DNA of 64,000 nt from Cinnamomum chago (lineage: Eukaryota; Streptophyta; Magnoliopsida; Laurales; Lauraceae). The notes under the pieces were generated by a model that was not told where the DNA came from, ran no database searches, and saw only the letters and a list, made by a program, of their open reading frames with translations. Shown piece after piece: positions 22,807 to 33,235 of this stretch (the first letter of the stretch is position 1; each line of letters begins with the position of its first letter). The stretch lies in NCBI GenBank assembly GCA_038049695.1, contig CP142453.1, forward strand, positions 34,514,501 through 34,578,500, in the 5' to 3' direction. A program made the position numbers and the translations under genes.

Positions 22807-23721
22807 TGTTGGGTTTTTGTTTATTGGCTAATTCTTGGGTTGAACAAAACTCTAGGTCTTTTGAGTTGTAACCTTTATTTTTAGAAAAGGACTCTGAAGA
22901 TAGAAGATTGGAAGGACTCTAAGAAGAAAGTCTGATAGAAATAAAAGAAGAAAGCTGGAAGAAAAAGTGCTGAAATTCCGGATCAACCAGAATGGGGTAT
23001 GCTAGAGCGACCACATCATCTGCTCGAGCTGACATGAGACAGAATAGCCAGACGCACTGATAGAGTTTTTTTGCGCTGAGACAGAATCTCATCCACTCGA
23101 GCAGACATATGGCAAAGTCCTACGAAAATTATAAACTCTATTCTAATTGTGCCCAAACTGCTTGTTTTAATCTTAATCAAGTCAGGAAACCTTAAACACG
23201 TCCCGAAGGGCTATTTAAAGGACTCAAGGGCTATTCCAAAGATAGGCCTCAGCTCTTCAAGTTCTAAGTTAGATATTTAATTAAGAGAATTCTTTTCTTG
23301 AAATTTATTAAGAAGTTGTGTTGCCGAGTTCTCTAGAGCTAGTTTCTTCTGCATCCTTTGTAGAAGATCATTTTCTTGCGTAGAAGATTTGAAGAGTCAT
23401 GTGCTGGATTGAATTTGTTGCAATCAGCGGTGTGAAGTCGTTGAAGCGTGAAGCGACACAAGATAACTTCAGTCCTTAGGTAGGGGATATTTAGGGAGGA
23501 AATCTGAATTTCTTGTAGTTACGAGATTCATAGTGCTTGATTGTTGATCCAGTTCGGATCCATGGTTTTTTACCAGGTTAGATTTTTTCATGCTAAATCT
23601 AGTGTCTTTGTGGTGTGCACCTTTTGAGTTTATTTTCCACTACATAGTTTATTATTTTTGTACACTTTTGGTCTAATTTATTGAGTTGACCAATCTAGAG
23701 ATCTCGAACCCTAAAATTACA
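22807..23721 (+). mobile_element. Probable solo LTR inside the LINE
   Basis: This 915-bp non-coding segment runs from TGTTGGG to ATTACA and interrupts the LINE reverse transcriptase. It is flanked by TTTCA (22802-22806) and TTTCT (23722-23726), a 5-bp duplication with one change. Reading across the site with one duplication copy removed restores the expected RT frame. CTATTTAAAG near 23211 could be its TATA box. No second copy of this LTR is in the window, so family and orientation are unknown. Confidence 0.6.
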
Positions 23722-24197
23722 TTTCTTCTCCTCTTCTTGTGGCTTGTGTCAAGGTTGTCCTCTTTCCCATACCTTTTCATTTTAGCTGAGGAGATCCTCA
23801 GCCTCAAGATTGAAAGACTACGGCTAGAGGATTCCATCTCCTCAATCTCCTCAGTTCCCATTTCCCCTTGTCAAAAGATGACATTTTGATCTTCCTTAAA
23901 GCGCATGAGAGAGGATTGAGAAGATTGTCGGAGTTGCTTAATCTTTACCAAGATTCTTCAAGGCAGGTTATTAACCTTCTCAAAAGTTAGATGTTTCTTG
24001 GCAAATGCGGTGCTAGTAGAATTCAAATGGTTAAAGGCTAGTTTCAGATTAGCCAAACAACTCTTCCTTCTACCTATCTAGGAGTTCATTTGTTCTTAGG
24101 CCGTGCTCGTCACTCCTTCTTCAAAAGGATCATTGACTCCATCAAAACCAGACTGGCAGGCTAGAAGTCCAAACATTTCGCTTTTGCATGTAGGTGA
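23722..24197 (+). pseudogene. LINE reverse transcriptase, continued
   Basis: This resumes the LINE interrupted at 22806: the QGCPLS motif near 23750, LFILAEEILS (23778-23807), then the catalytic box near 23875-23895, which reads KDDILIF where YADD/FADD is expected. The segment ends at 24197 against the Athila LTR, so the rest of this LINE should lie to the right of the window, beyond the Athila element. Confidence 0.8.
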
Positions 24198-26171
24198 TGT
24201 GGATTTAATTTCAATATTTTAATACTGCAAGTGCACAGTTGTCTTTTTGAGACAGTGGCCAGTACAGGTCGAATCCCACAGGGAGCACTACTAAGTTAAA
24301 ATTTAAAATCTAATTTTTTTATAATGAAAATAAAAATAAATCAAGATTTGAATGAGAGATAAAGCTACTATGCAAGATGAACAGATAACAATAATGATAA
24401 AGGTAGATCGGAGCAACAAAAAATCCATTAATTAATTTTAATTCTCAATCCACATACTTTAATTTAGTCTTTTGTCTTGCAAATAACTCAGATCAGAAAC
24501 AACTCAATGTTTCTGATCCGGAAGATATTTTTATTTTAAAATCCAATTCTTAAATAGAAGAACCCAAGATCTCCATCACCTCATAAAAATATAAATTACT
24601 TTGAGCATCAGTTAACAAATTAAACATAAAATATCAAAGGTATAAAAACCTAGGTATATCCTATCAACAGAAGATTAAATGATCAAAAAGAAATTTATTT
24701 AAAATATAAAGTAGAGGTTTACCTGTGGCGCGAAGGCAGATCTATTATTCTATTAAACAATGCATCATAGGAACAAAAGAATTAAATTAAAGACATAGAA
24801 CAAAAATAAAATTACTTAACTTCACTTTGTGCTCCGATCCAGAAAAATCTACTCCTCCATTGCAAAAGATATGATCTTCATAAAAAACTTCATGGCAATT
24901 ACAATTTTCTCTCACACTCTTCTAATCTAGTTATGGAATAGGGCTCCAGAATACCCCAAAGATTTTTCTTTTCTTTTCTTTTTTCTAAAGAGAGAAGGGA
25001 AGTAGGGAAGAAGAGAGAGAATAGAGAGAATAGGTAGGGACATCCAAGGGAGGGAGTTACTCTCGTATGCTACTTTTTGGTTCCTTTTATTTCTCCGGTT
25101 ATCTATCAGATACATTGAATCTGGACACATTCTCTGCAGATTTGATTTTTCTTTATTGATAAGGTATATCTCTTATCTTTTTTTGAATTTGAATGAGTTG
25201 GAAGCTTCTAGAAACCTCTGGATGGCTTGGATAATCTTCAGATGGGGTCCCACAAGGGATGTGCAACAATTGATTATCAACGGTCGGGATTTAATTGCAA
25301 TCCCGTCTAAAAATGAACATGAAAATCTCCGGGCCCATAACTTTGTTAGTATAGCTCTGATTTGCACATTCTTGAGCTCCACGAATATCTACTCTGAATA
25401 AGCTTTCCAACGGTAGGTAAATTTCATCGATCCGACGGTCGGATTGAAAGTTATGTTCATTTGAAGATGAGTTGTCTTGAGAAAAAGGGGATTAACTCCT
25501 AAAATATGATTTGCAATGGATTCTATCTCTACACAACTTTCATTTTCGAAAGGACATCAGATGTGGATGATTCAAACTCTTCTTCCTTTGTTCCAATCAA
25601 AATTGTACTCTTTGAATTATCCATTAATAATTTCAAATTTGCGACTATTGCGGACCCTGCCATGTGGGACATTTCATCTGTTTGAACAGTGGGCCCTCTG
25701 AGAAGTCTTCTACTGTAGTTAGGATTCTTCAACTGACATGATGAGTGGACTCCTCCTTTGAATGATTTGCATATGGCTTGTGTGTAGGGTCCACATGGGG
25801 AATTCTTCAATTTACTTTAATTCAGCAATGAATGACCCAGGATGACAATGTGTGCTTGAAAGTGGATTCTGTGACAGAGGCCTGTAATTCTCATTTTCTG
25901 CACATTCTAATTCAACACATTAAATACTGAAGAGCCCATATTGAAGCGGGACCCATTCGGACAGAGTTCTACTCCAATTGGGACTCTTCGGAAAAAACTT
26001 GCAAAATAGTCTAAGTTAATGCAGAAAATGTATAAAAAGTATGAAAATTTAGATTCCTATGTGAAAATGCATGAAATGATTAAATTAGATGGATAATGAT
26101 ACAAATCACCTAATTAAATCGATAATTCATCTTAATCTGGTGCGTAAATGTGCAAATTCATGAACTTAACA
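24198..26171 (-). mobile_element. 3' LTR of Athila-type Gypsy element
   Basis: It runs from TGTGGATTT (24198) to TTAACA (26171), 1974 bp. The same sequence starts at 63022 next to the PBS, differing by roughly one base in 25-30 over the first 900 bases, so this is an older insertion. The element reads right to left, so this copy is its 3' end. The five bases before it, GGTGA (24193-24197), are the expected target duplication; the other copy would be outside the window. Confidence 0.88.
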
Positions 26172-26183
26172 CACCCTCGAACC
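26172..26183 (-). other. Polypurine tract of the Athila-type element
   Basis: On the minus strand GGTTCGAGGGTG directly precedes the LTR start TGTTAAG. It is only moderately purine-rich, so the exact primer is uncertain. Confidence 0.5.
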
Positions 26184-27599
26184 AGCATTTTGCTAGTCCC
26201 TTAGCAAAAGTTGCGAGCAAAAAGGTTTGAAGTTCTTTGACATAATAAAAAAAAAAAGAAAGTAAATATGAAGACAAAACCACTTTCGTTGGTGGTCTCA
26301 GTTGCATTTAGCGTATGCAACAAGCCCTTAAACCCCTAGGTTCCCCCTAGTGGACGAATTGTGCCTCGTGAGGGTTTGCAGTGAATATACCCACAAAATT
26401 TTTTTTTTTTTTTTTTTTCCAAAAGGTGTTTAAAACCTATCAAAATCCAGAGAAACTTCTTCCAAGAGAAAATCTTTAGACACTGACTATTCTCGATTCT
26501 CGAAATTTTCAAAGACAAATCTTAAATTTGGTTCACCAATCCTATCTTTTGGTCAGAAATTCTCGAAATCATGCTAATTGATCGTGCACGATGAAAAGTA
26601 TGTATACGTAATAAGCATCAAATGATCCACGAATAATTTTCATGAATATATTTTATTTTATTTTAAAATTTGGGCTGCCTAATCTTATTAAAGAAAAATA
26701 GTCTTCATCTCAAGGCAATAATGACGGCTTTCGCACTACTGTTTTTTCAAAGGTTGCATTTTTTTTTCAAACACACACATGTGACTGTGCAATGTCTAGG
26801 TTCATTAAGCTTTCTAAGTAACCCATGTAACGAGCATTAGGCCAGTGACTTCCAAAACAGATGTCTTTAGGGCACTAGGTATGTAAATACCCCTACGGGC
26901 TTACTAGCTCGGGTTAAAATGGCTACAAACTCAAACTCGTCACAAACTTTTTATTCTTTACACTTTTTTATATATATATATTTTCTTTGTTTCTTTTTTT
27001 TTTTTTTTGCGGTCCCCAACAATAGGCAGCCTTTTCTATGTATCCACCCAATGAACCAGGAAGCTTTGTACACTAAGGGTCGATTTTTCATTTTTTTTAT
27101 CAAAGAAAAAACGGAAATTATAGCTTCACATTCAAAATCTTGAAAACGTATACCACCTGTGTAAAAGTGAGGGATCAAAATTCAGCACTTTTCCAAAAAC
27201 CCTTTCCATAAATAAAATGGTGAACCATTGTTTTCTTTTCCCCAAAATAAATATCTTCAGCCAATAAAAATTCTCTCGAAAGTTTCCCTCTAACATAACA
27301 AAAAAAAATTTAATCTCCTAAAAACCAAAGCAAAGCGAAAAAGAAAATGAAAATTGAACGAATTATCACATGTCAAGTTCTAACTCACACCCCCAAACCT
27401 AAATTCAACATTGTCCTCAATGTTATGAATGCCTGTGTAATGTGAAAATGAACAATAAGGAAAATTAGAACATCTTACCGTGTGGGGTGATTGCAAAAGA
27501 ATGTGATCAACCAGCTTAATTACCTTCCAAAATTGGGTTGCCTCCCAAACAGTGCAAAGTTTAATGTCGTCAGCCCGACATGATAAAAAATGATTAGTC
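26184..27599 (-). other. 3' non-coding part of the Athila-type element
   Basis: The segment lies between the end of pol and the 3' LTR. Only short ORFs, homopolymer T runs (26400-26418, 26992-27008) and low-complexity sequence are seen. Athila elements often carry an extra ORF here; none is recognisable. Confidence 0.6.
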
Positions 27600-29183
27600 T
27601 TGGTAAATTGGGTCTTCCAGAAGGATATCCTCAACGTTTTTATCCTCCAGTTCTAGAAATGGTTTCAACCGTTGACCATTCACCTTGAAAACATCTCCAT
27701 TCTTGGGATTTTCAATTTCCACAGCACCATGAAAGTAAACAGTCCCAACAATGAATGGACCAGTCCACCGGGTTCGTAACTTCCCTGGAAACAGGTGTAA
27801 TCGGAGTTATATAAAAGGACTTTCATACCTAGTTCAAAGGATTTTCTTAAAATTGACTTATCATGTTTCAACTTCATTCTTTCCTTGTAGATCTTGGCAT
27901 TCTCATAGGCATCATTTCGAAGTTCTTCCAACTCATTGAGTTGTAATTTGCGCAGAGTACCCGCAGTGGGTAAGTCAAAATTAAACTTCTTAATGGCCCA
28001 ATAATTCTCTATGCTCCAATTCAACAGGCAAGTGGCAAGCCTTACCATAGACCAACCTATATGGGGACATCCCAATAGGTGTCCTGTAAGCAGTTCGATA
28101 GGCCCACAGTGCGTCGATCAATCGCAAAGACCAGTCTTTCCGAGTGGGATTGACCGTCTTTTCCAAAATTTGTTTAATTTTCCTATTTGATAGTTCCGCT
28201 TGGCCACTTGTTTGTGGGTGATAAGGTTTAGCAACTTTATGGGTGACAGAATATTTTTTCAGCAAATGCTCAAAGGGACGGTTGCAAAAGTGAGTGCCTC
28301 CGTCACTAATGATTGCTGTAGGGGTACCAAAGCGAGAAAAGATATGATCTCTCACGAACTTAATCACCACATAGTGGTTATTCTTCTTTGTTGGTATGGC
28401 TTCCACCCACTTGGAAACATAGTCTACGGCCAGCAAAATGTAAAGATTTCCAAAGGAATTTGGAAATGGCCCCATGAAGTCAATTCCCCACACATCAAAA
28501 ATTTCCACCACAAGTATGGGATTCAAGGGCATCATGTTCCTTCGATTGAGCTTGCCAAGCTTTTGACACCTCTCACAGTTCAAACAGAAAGTGTGGCAAT
28601 CCTTAAAGATAGTGGGCCAGTAAAATCCACACTGCAAAACTTTTGCAGCTGTCTTTTTCGAACTAAAGTGGCCTCCACAAGCATGATCATGGCTGAAGGA
28701 AATGACCGAGTAATGGTCATGATCAGGAATGCATCTTCTGATGATCTGGTCTGGGCAGTATTTAAAAAGATACGGGTCATCCCAGAAAAAGTACTTGACC
28801 TCAGCTAAAAATTTTGATCGATCCTGTTTTGACCAATGGGTGGGCATCTCCCCTGTAACAAGGTAATTGATTATATCTGCCAACCAGGGAATTTGGGAAA
28901 TACTAAGTAGTTGTTCATCAGGAAAATTTTCATTCAGTGGGACCTCATCTGATAATGCTAAGGGTAACCTCGAAAGGTGGTATGCTACAACATTCTCACA
29001 TCCTTTTCTATCTTGTATTTCCAAATCAAACTCTTGTAGCAAAAGGATCCACCAGATCAATCGGGCTTTTGCATCCTTTTTGGACAGAAGGTATCTCAAA
29101 GATGCATGGTCTGTGTAGATGATGACTTTGGACCCTATCAAGTAGGACCGGAATTTCTCCAAGGCAAAAATCACAGCGAGCAA
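27600..29183 (-). pseudogene. Gypsy RNase H (end) and integrase, broken
   Basis: Read from 29183 down, this gives the second half of RNase H ([20 protein letters not shown], then the last catalytic motif), the integrase HHCC finger (HDHACGGH ... CLNCERC), and the integrase core with its three acidic positions ([22 protein letters not shown]). The C-terminal region continues at 28075-27600 after a frameshift near 28015-28000. The last RNase H motif reads AYHLSRL, with Tyr (28980-28982) replacing the catalytic Asp. A second frame change near 27800 precedes the end. The integrase residues look intact; the enzyme as a whole is not expressed because of the stops. Confidence 0.88.
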
Positions 29184-29210
29184 TTCTTTTTCAGTGGTTG
29201 TGTAATTTAG

Positions 29211-30346
29211 CTATGCATCATTGAGGGTCCTACTTGCATAGTAAATCATATAAGGTAGCTTCCCAACCCGTTGACCCAAAACAGCTCCAATAGCTGTATC
29301 GGATGCATCAGACATTAGCTCAAATGGAATGGTCCAGTCAGGTGGCTGAATTATAGGGGCTGAAGTTAGTTCATTTTTTAGTCTCTCAAAGGCCTTTAGA
29401 CACTTCTCATCAAATTCAAACGGGGCCTCTTTTGTCAGCAATTGGTACAAAGGTTTAGCAATTTTACTAAAATCCTTGATGAATCTACAATAAAAACCAG
29501 CATGGCCCAGGAATGATCGAATCTGCTTAACTGATTTTGGTGGTGGTAATTTGGAGATCAAATCAATTTTTGCTTTGTCCACCTCAATTCCATCATCAGA
29601 AATAATGTGTCCTAGAACTATGCCCCTTTTTACCATAAAATGACATTTCTCCCAATTTAAGACTAGATTCTTTTCTTTGCATCTTTTAAGCACAATGGAC
29701 AAATGATGTAAGCACTCCTTAAAAGAGTTGCCAAAGATCGAAAATCCATCCATGAAAACCTCAATGAATCTTTCTACCATGTCATAAAATATGCTCAACA
29801 TGCACCTTTGAAAGGTGGCCGGTGCATTGCATAGCCCAAAGGGCATGCGTCTGTAAGCGAAAGTGTCAAACGGACAGGTGAAGGTGGTCTTTTCCTAGTC
29901 CTCGGGTGCAATTGGAATTTGACTGTAACCTGAATAACCATCAAGAAAACAATAATAAGCATGACCGGCTAGCCTTTCGAGCATCTGAACCATGAATGGG
30001 AGGGGAAAATGATCTTTTCGAGTGACTGAGTTTAACTTCCTATAATCAATGCATACCCTCCATCCAGTCTGTATCCGAGTGGGTACCAATGCATTGCCTT
30101 CATTTTGAACCACTGTTATTCCAGATTTCTTTGGTACCACTTGAACCGGGCTCACCCATGCACTATCAGATATGGGGTAAAGCACCCCTGCATCAAGTAA
30201 TTTTAAAACTTCTGACCTAACCACTTCCTTCATTGCAGGGTTCAATCGCCTCTGTGGTTCACAAGAAGTTTTTACATTTTCTTCCAAATGGATTCTATGC
30301 TGGACCACAGATGGGTTAATTCCTTTGATATCTGCAATGGACCACC
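29211..30346 (-). pseudogene. Gypsy reverse transcriptase, broken
   Basis: From 30346 down: VQHRIHLEEN, the WRVCIDYRKLN motif, CFLDGYSGYSQI with its catalytic Asp, then, after a TAG at 29895-29897, FGLCNAPATFQRCM, the polymerase box, and LGHAGFYCRFIKDFSK. The frame runs into RNase H (SDASDTAIGAVLGQ) and meets a second TAG near 29211. The polymerase box reads FMDGFSIFG: the second Asp of the usual xxDD pair is Gly (29745-29747). The frame upstream of 30346 continues at 35490, on the other side of the CACTA element. Sequence style and PBS place the element in the Athila/Tat branch. Confidence 0.9.
30344..30346. repeat. CACTA target site duplication (ACC), left
   Basis: ACC here and at 35487-35489 flank the CACTA termini; 3 bp is the usual length for this superfamily. 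Confidence 0.85.
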
Positions 30347-30370
30347 CACTACGTCAAAACAGCAAAAAAT

Positions 30371-30610
30371 CCACAGTCATAGACTGTCTTTTTTTTAAAA
30401 AGCGACAGCTATAGCTGTCGTTTTTTGTGTCTCGATTTGGAGTGTAGCTTTTGGAAAACGACAGTCCTCATATGTGGTTTTTATTTTGAAAAAACCACAG
30501 CCCAGTACTGTGGAAAATTTAGTTTCTAATACGACATTCATAGTCTGTAGTTTTTTTAACTGAAGTTGTGTTTGTTTGAGATAAAAAACCACAGTCAACG
30601 ACTGTGGTTT
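30371..30610. repeat. Subterminal palindromic repeats of the CACTA element
   Basis: Short palindromes recur every 30-60 bases: CCACAGTC...GACTGTC (30371), GCGACAGCTATAGCTGTCG (30402-30420), CCACAGCCCAGTACTGTGG (30496-30514) and CCACAGTCAACGACTGTGG (30590-30608). Such repeats are the transposase-binding sites of CACTA elements. Confidence 0.75.
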
Positions 30611-30832
30611 TTTCTATTTTTCCTGAAAAAAATAAAATATTTCAAATATTAAACCTATTTAGTATCAATAACAGTCCATTTAAGCAATTCAAACAACCAT
30701 ATCCATCAACCATCTAAATCTCAAACATCCACATATTAGCCATCCAAACAATACCCAAATAACAATATAATTTCATTCATCAAAAGCACGTGCAGCCATA
30801 TGATATGTCTCTATGTCTGTGCTTGTGTCGCT

Positions 30833-30921
30833 ATTCACTCATTTTGACGTAGTGTCTCCTGAATTTTCAGCCCCATCTGTGTTATTATGACCTGAAGCTT
30901 CGTTCCCACCAGTAGAATGAC
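30833..30921 (-). pseudogene. Possible last exon of a CACTA-borne gene
   Basis: After a good acceptor (TTTTTATTACAG) the minus strand reads about 27 codons rich in Gly, Asn and Ser and ends at a TGA. The sequence just before the stop contains the element's own terminal motif CACTACGTCAAAA (30842-30854, minus strand). The rest of the gene is not recognisable. Confidence 0.35.
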
Positions 30922-31959
30922 CTGTAATAAAAACCGCGCTACATGAGCATGAAATTCTCATTTCCAATACTACAATAGAACAGAGTCATTGGGCATGGCA
31001 AAGAGAACAAAATCTTGAAATGCAAAATCATTTCTACATGAAGACATTTTTGCACACAGAAATCTAAATATAGAGATGGAAACAGCAAGAGAGCACTTAC
31101 AATTAGAGGGATGAAAGGCTGCCACAGGTAGGAGTACCATCCTATTCAGATTTTACAATTCATTTAGTAACAAACAACAGCAAATATACAGATAATGATA
31201 ATTGTGATGAACTCTGCTTACCATGAGTGTTAAAGAGCAAGAATATCACTGTAAAGAACCATATAGTAGGGCTGCAAAAATAGGAAACTTGATTTCAGGC
31301 CCTTCTCTTCTTTGTGCCAACTAGATAATAATAGCTAGTTTCTTGAGAATGGATGAGAAATTGTTGCACATGATTAAAGAAAATGAACATGGCCTGCTTT
31401 ATCAGTGTGTTTTTGGACTCTAAAGTTTAACTGTAGCTAGCAACCATCCTAAAGAAGCTCACTGATGGGCCTTTGGACTGAATAAAAAGTGATGGGTCTT
31501 TGAACTGAATAAAAAGTTACACAAGCTCACTGCAGTTAGCAGCCATCCTACACAAGCTCACTGATGGTTCATGAACTGCAGTTAGCAGCCATTCAAGACA
31601 GCAATTGCAACACCCAATTAAAACTGAGTTTCCAAAAAATCCCATAAACAGAAATAACAAATACAGATTAGAGTTTAATCTCCCAAAAGAAGCCAAAAAA
31701 CATAAATTGAATACAATGCCAACACTACAGAAAAGATAAACCAACAGTATAAATAACAAAAATTACAGACCAATCCCTTCAGAATCAATGGAAGTTGTGG
31801 TACACAAGATACATATCCCATCCATCTATCATTGGATTAAAAAATGTAGAAATAAAAGAGACTACAACCACAGTAAACAAAAAAAATTAATAACTCATCA
31901 TAAGGTTTTACATTTTAGAAGAAAAATCTACTTCTCACCCGTTATTCGCGTATAGCAGA

Positions 31960-32022
31960 ACCATTTTTTGGAGTATGAGTAGCAAGCCACATTTGAGTCT
32001 GAGTGATCTCAACTCCAGGATT
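31960..32022 (-). pseudogene. Possible plant transposase-associated exon fragment
   Basis: Following a TTTTTCAG acceptor the minus strand reads an exon containing QTQMWLATHTPKNG. This phrase resembles the (W/L)xxTHxxKxG segment common in plant CACTA-associated Transposase_24-type proteins. It is recognised by eye only. Confidence 0.35.
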
Positions 32023-32879
32023 TTGTTGCCTCTGAAAAAGCAGGGAGCAAACATCCTCATCACAAAATTAGTTAAATGGGAAAAATTAAAAAATAAATCC
32101 ACAGTGCCTTTTGATCCTCCCCTCTTTCACAGTCAGATCAGGACATCCACGTGCTGACATTATTCTATAAGAAAACTTCGCCACAGGCTGATACCAATGG
32201 CCTTGAACTAGGCCTTTTGGGCTATCTCATTGAACTGGGCCTTTTGGGCTATCTCTTGACTTCTGAATTGCTAAACAGTACCCCTATTGCAATTTCCAAA
32301 ACAAACTAAAAAAGAGAGAGAACATAATGAGGTGAGAAATGGGGTTCCCAACCAACAAGGAAATCGATTGTTCTCACAAATGCAGTGTCAAAATCCTAAG
32401 AAATCACTGTTTTTTCTCATTTCAAAAGATCAAACCAAAAAAAGGATGATTAGCAATTCACACCCCCATATGCATAGGAAGATATGATTGGATGGTCGGG
32501 AAGAAAGGGGCATATCACTTATGTTACGATAGTGGTATGCCAATCACAAAATCATTGATAAATTGACTCAGATAAAAACACTACAAATGCAATTTGTGCT
32601 TAGAAAGGTAACAATATAAGAATCATTGGTTTTATATCATATACCTCAAACGGTCAAACCAAAACAACAATAATCAAAACAGCAAAATATCAGCGATATG
32701 TTACCAAAAAAGTGTTCGTTTACCAAATCTTTGATGACAAAGAAGCTGAACCATTTTTTTGAAAATCATATGATTAAGACCTGTTTAAATAGAAAATGGA
32801 GTTTAACCAGCAGAGGTATTCTAACCCGGTTATTTCCTTGTGCAAACGTCACCGGTGATAGATTTCATCTCAGTCTTTA

Positions 32880-33180
32880 TTCTTTGTCTTTTTACCCAAC
32901 TACTCCATTGCCAATCCACAATCCCCAAGACCTAATTGAAACCCTAGAACCTTCAATCCATCATCTTGAAACATGTCGTCCCAATAAAAAAAAACAAAAA
33001 AAAAAAAAGAAGAAAGACTCGGCCAAACCCAAATCTCCTTTCCTGCTTCCCGACTCCTAGCCCAATCCATCCCACCCATCGTCACCGAGTAAGCACCATC
33101 GTTCTGCCCCAAACCCAAAACCCCAGACCGAATCAAATCCTCAGTCGATTCTCTGTCGGCAGTCCCAGAACCAAAAAAAA
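32880..33180. other. GC-rich block, possible second captured fragment
   Basis: This block is richer in C and G than the rest of the element and starts with AAACCCTAG-type sequence, like a gene 5' region. The plus strand is open for 81 codons (32966-33208), rich in Pro, Ser and Arg, and also contains two A-rich runs. Its source is unknown. Confidence 0.35.
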
Positions 33181-33235
33181 AAAAAAAAAGGACATTGCAT
33201 TTCAAGGATGATGGGTGCAGAAAAAAAAATCTTAC

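Noticed and set aside
26919..27143. Phe-rich 74-codon ORF resembling a membrane peptide
   Set aside because: The hydrophobic run is a translation of T homopolymers in the Gypsy 3' non-coding region.
28200..28808. 202-codon plus-strand ORF
   Set aside because: It is the antisense shadow of the Gypsy integrase, which has the catalytic motifs on the minus strand.
32966..33211. 81-codon Pro/Arg-rich plus-strand ORF
   Set aside because: It is interrupted in meaning by two poly-A tracts translated as Lys runs and overlaps an equally open minus-strand frame. It shows composition only and is kept as an unclassified block.
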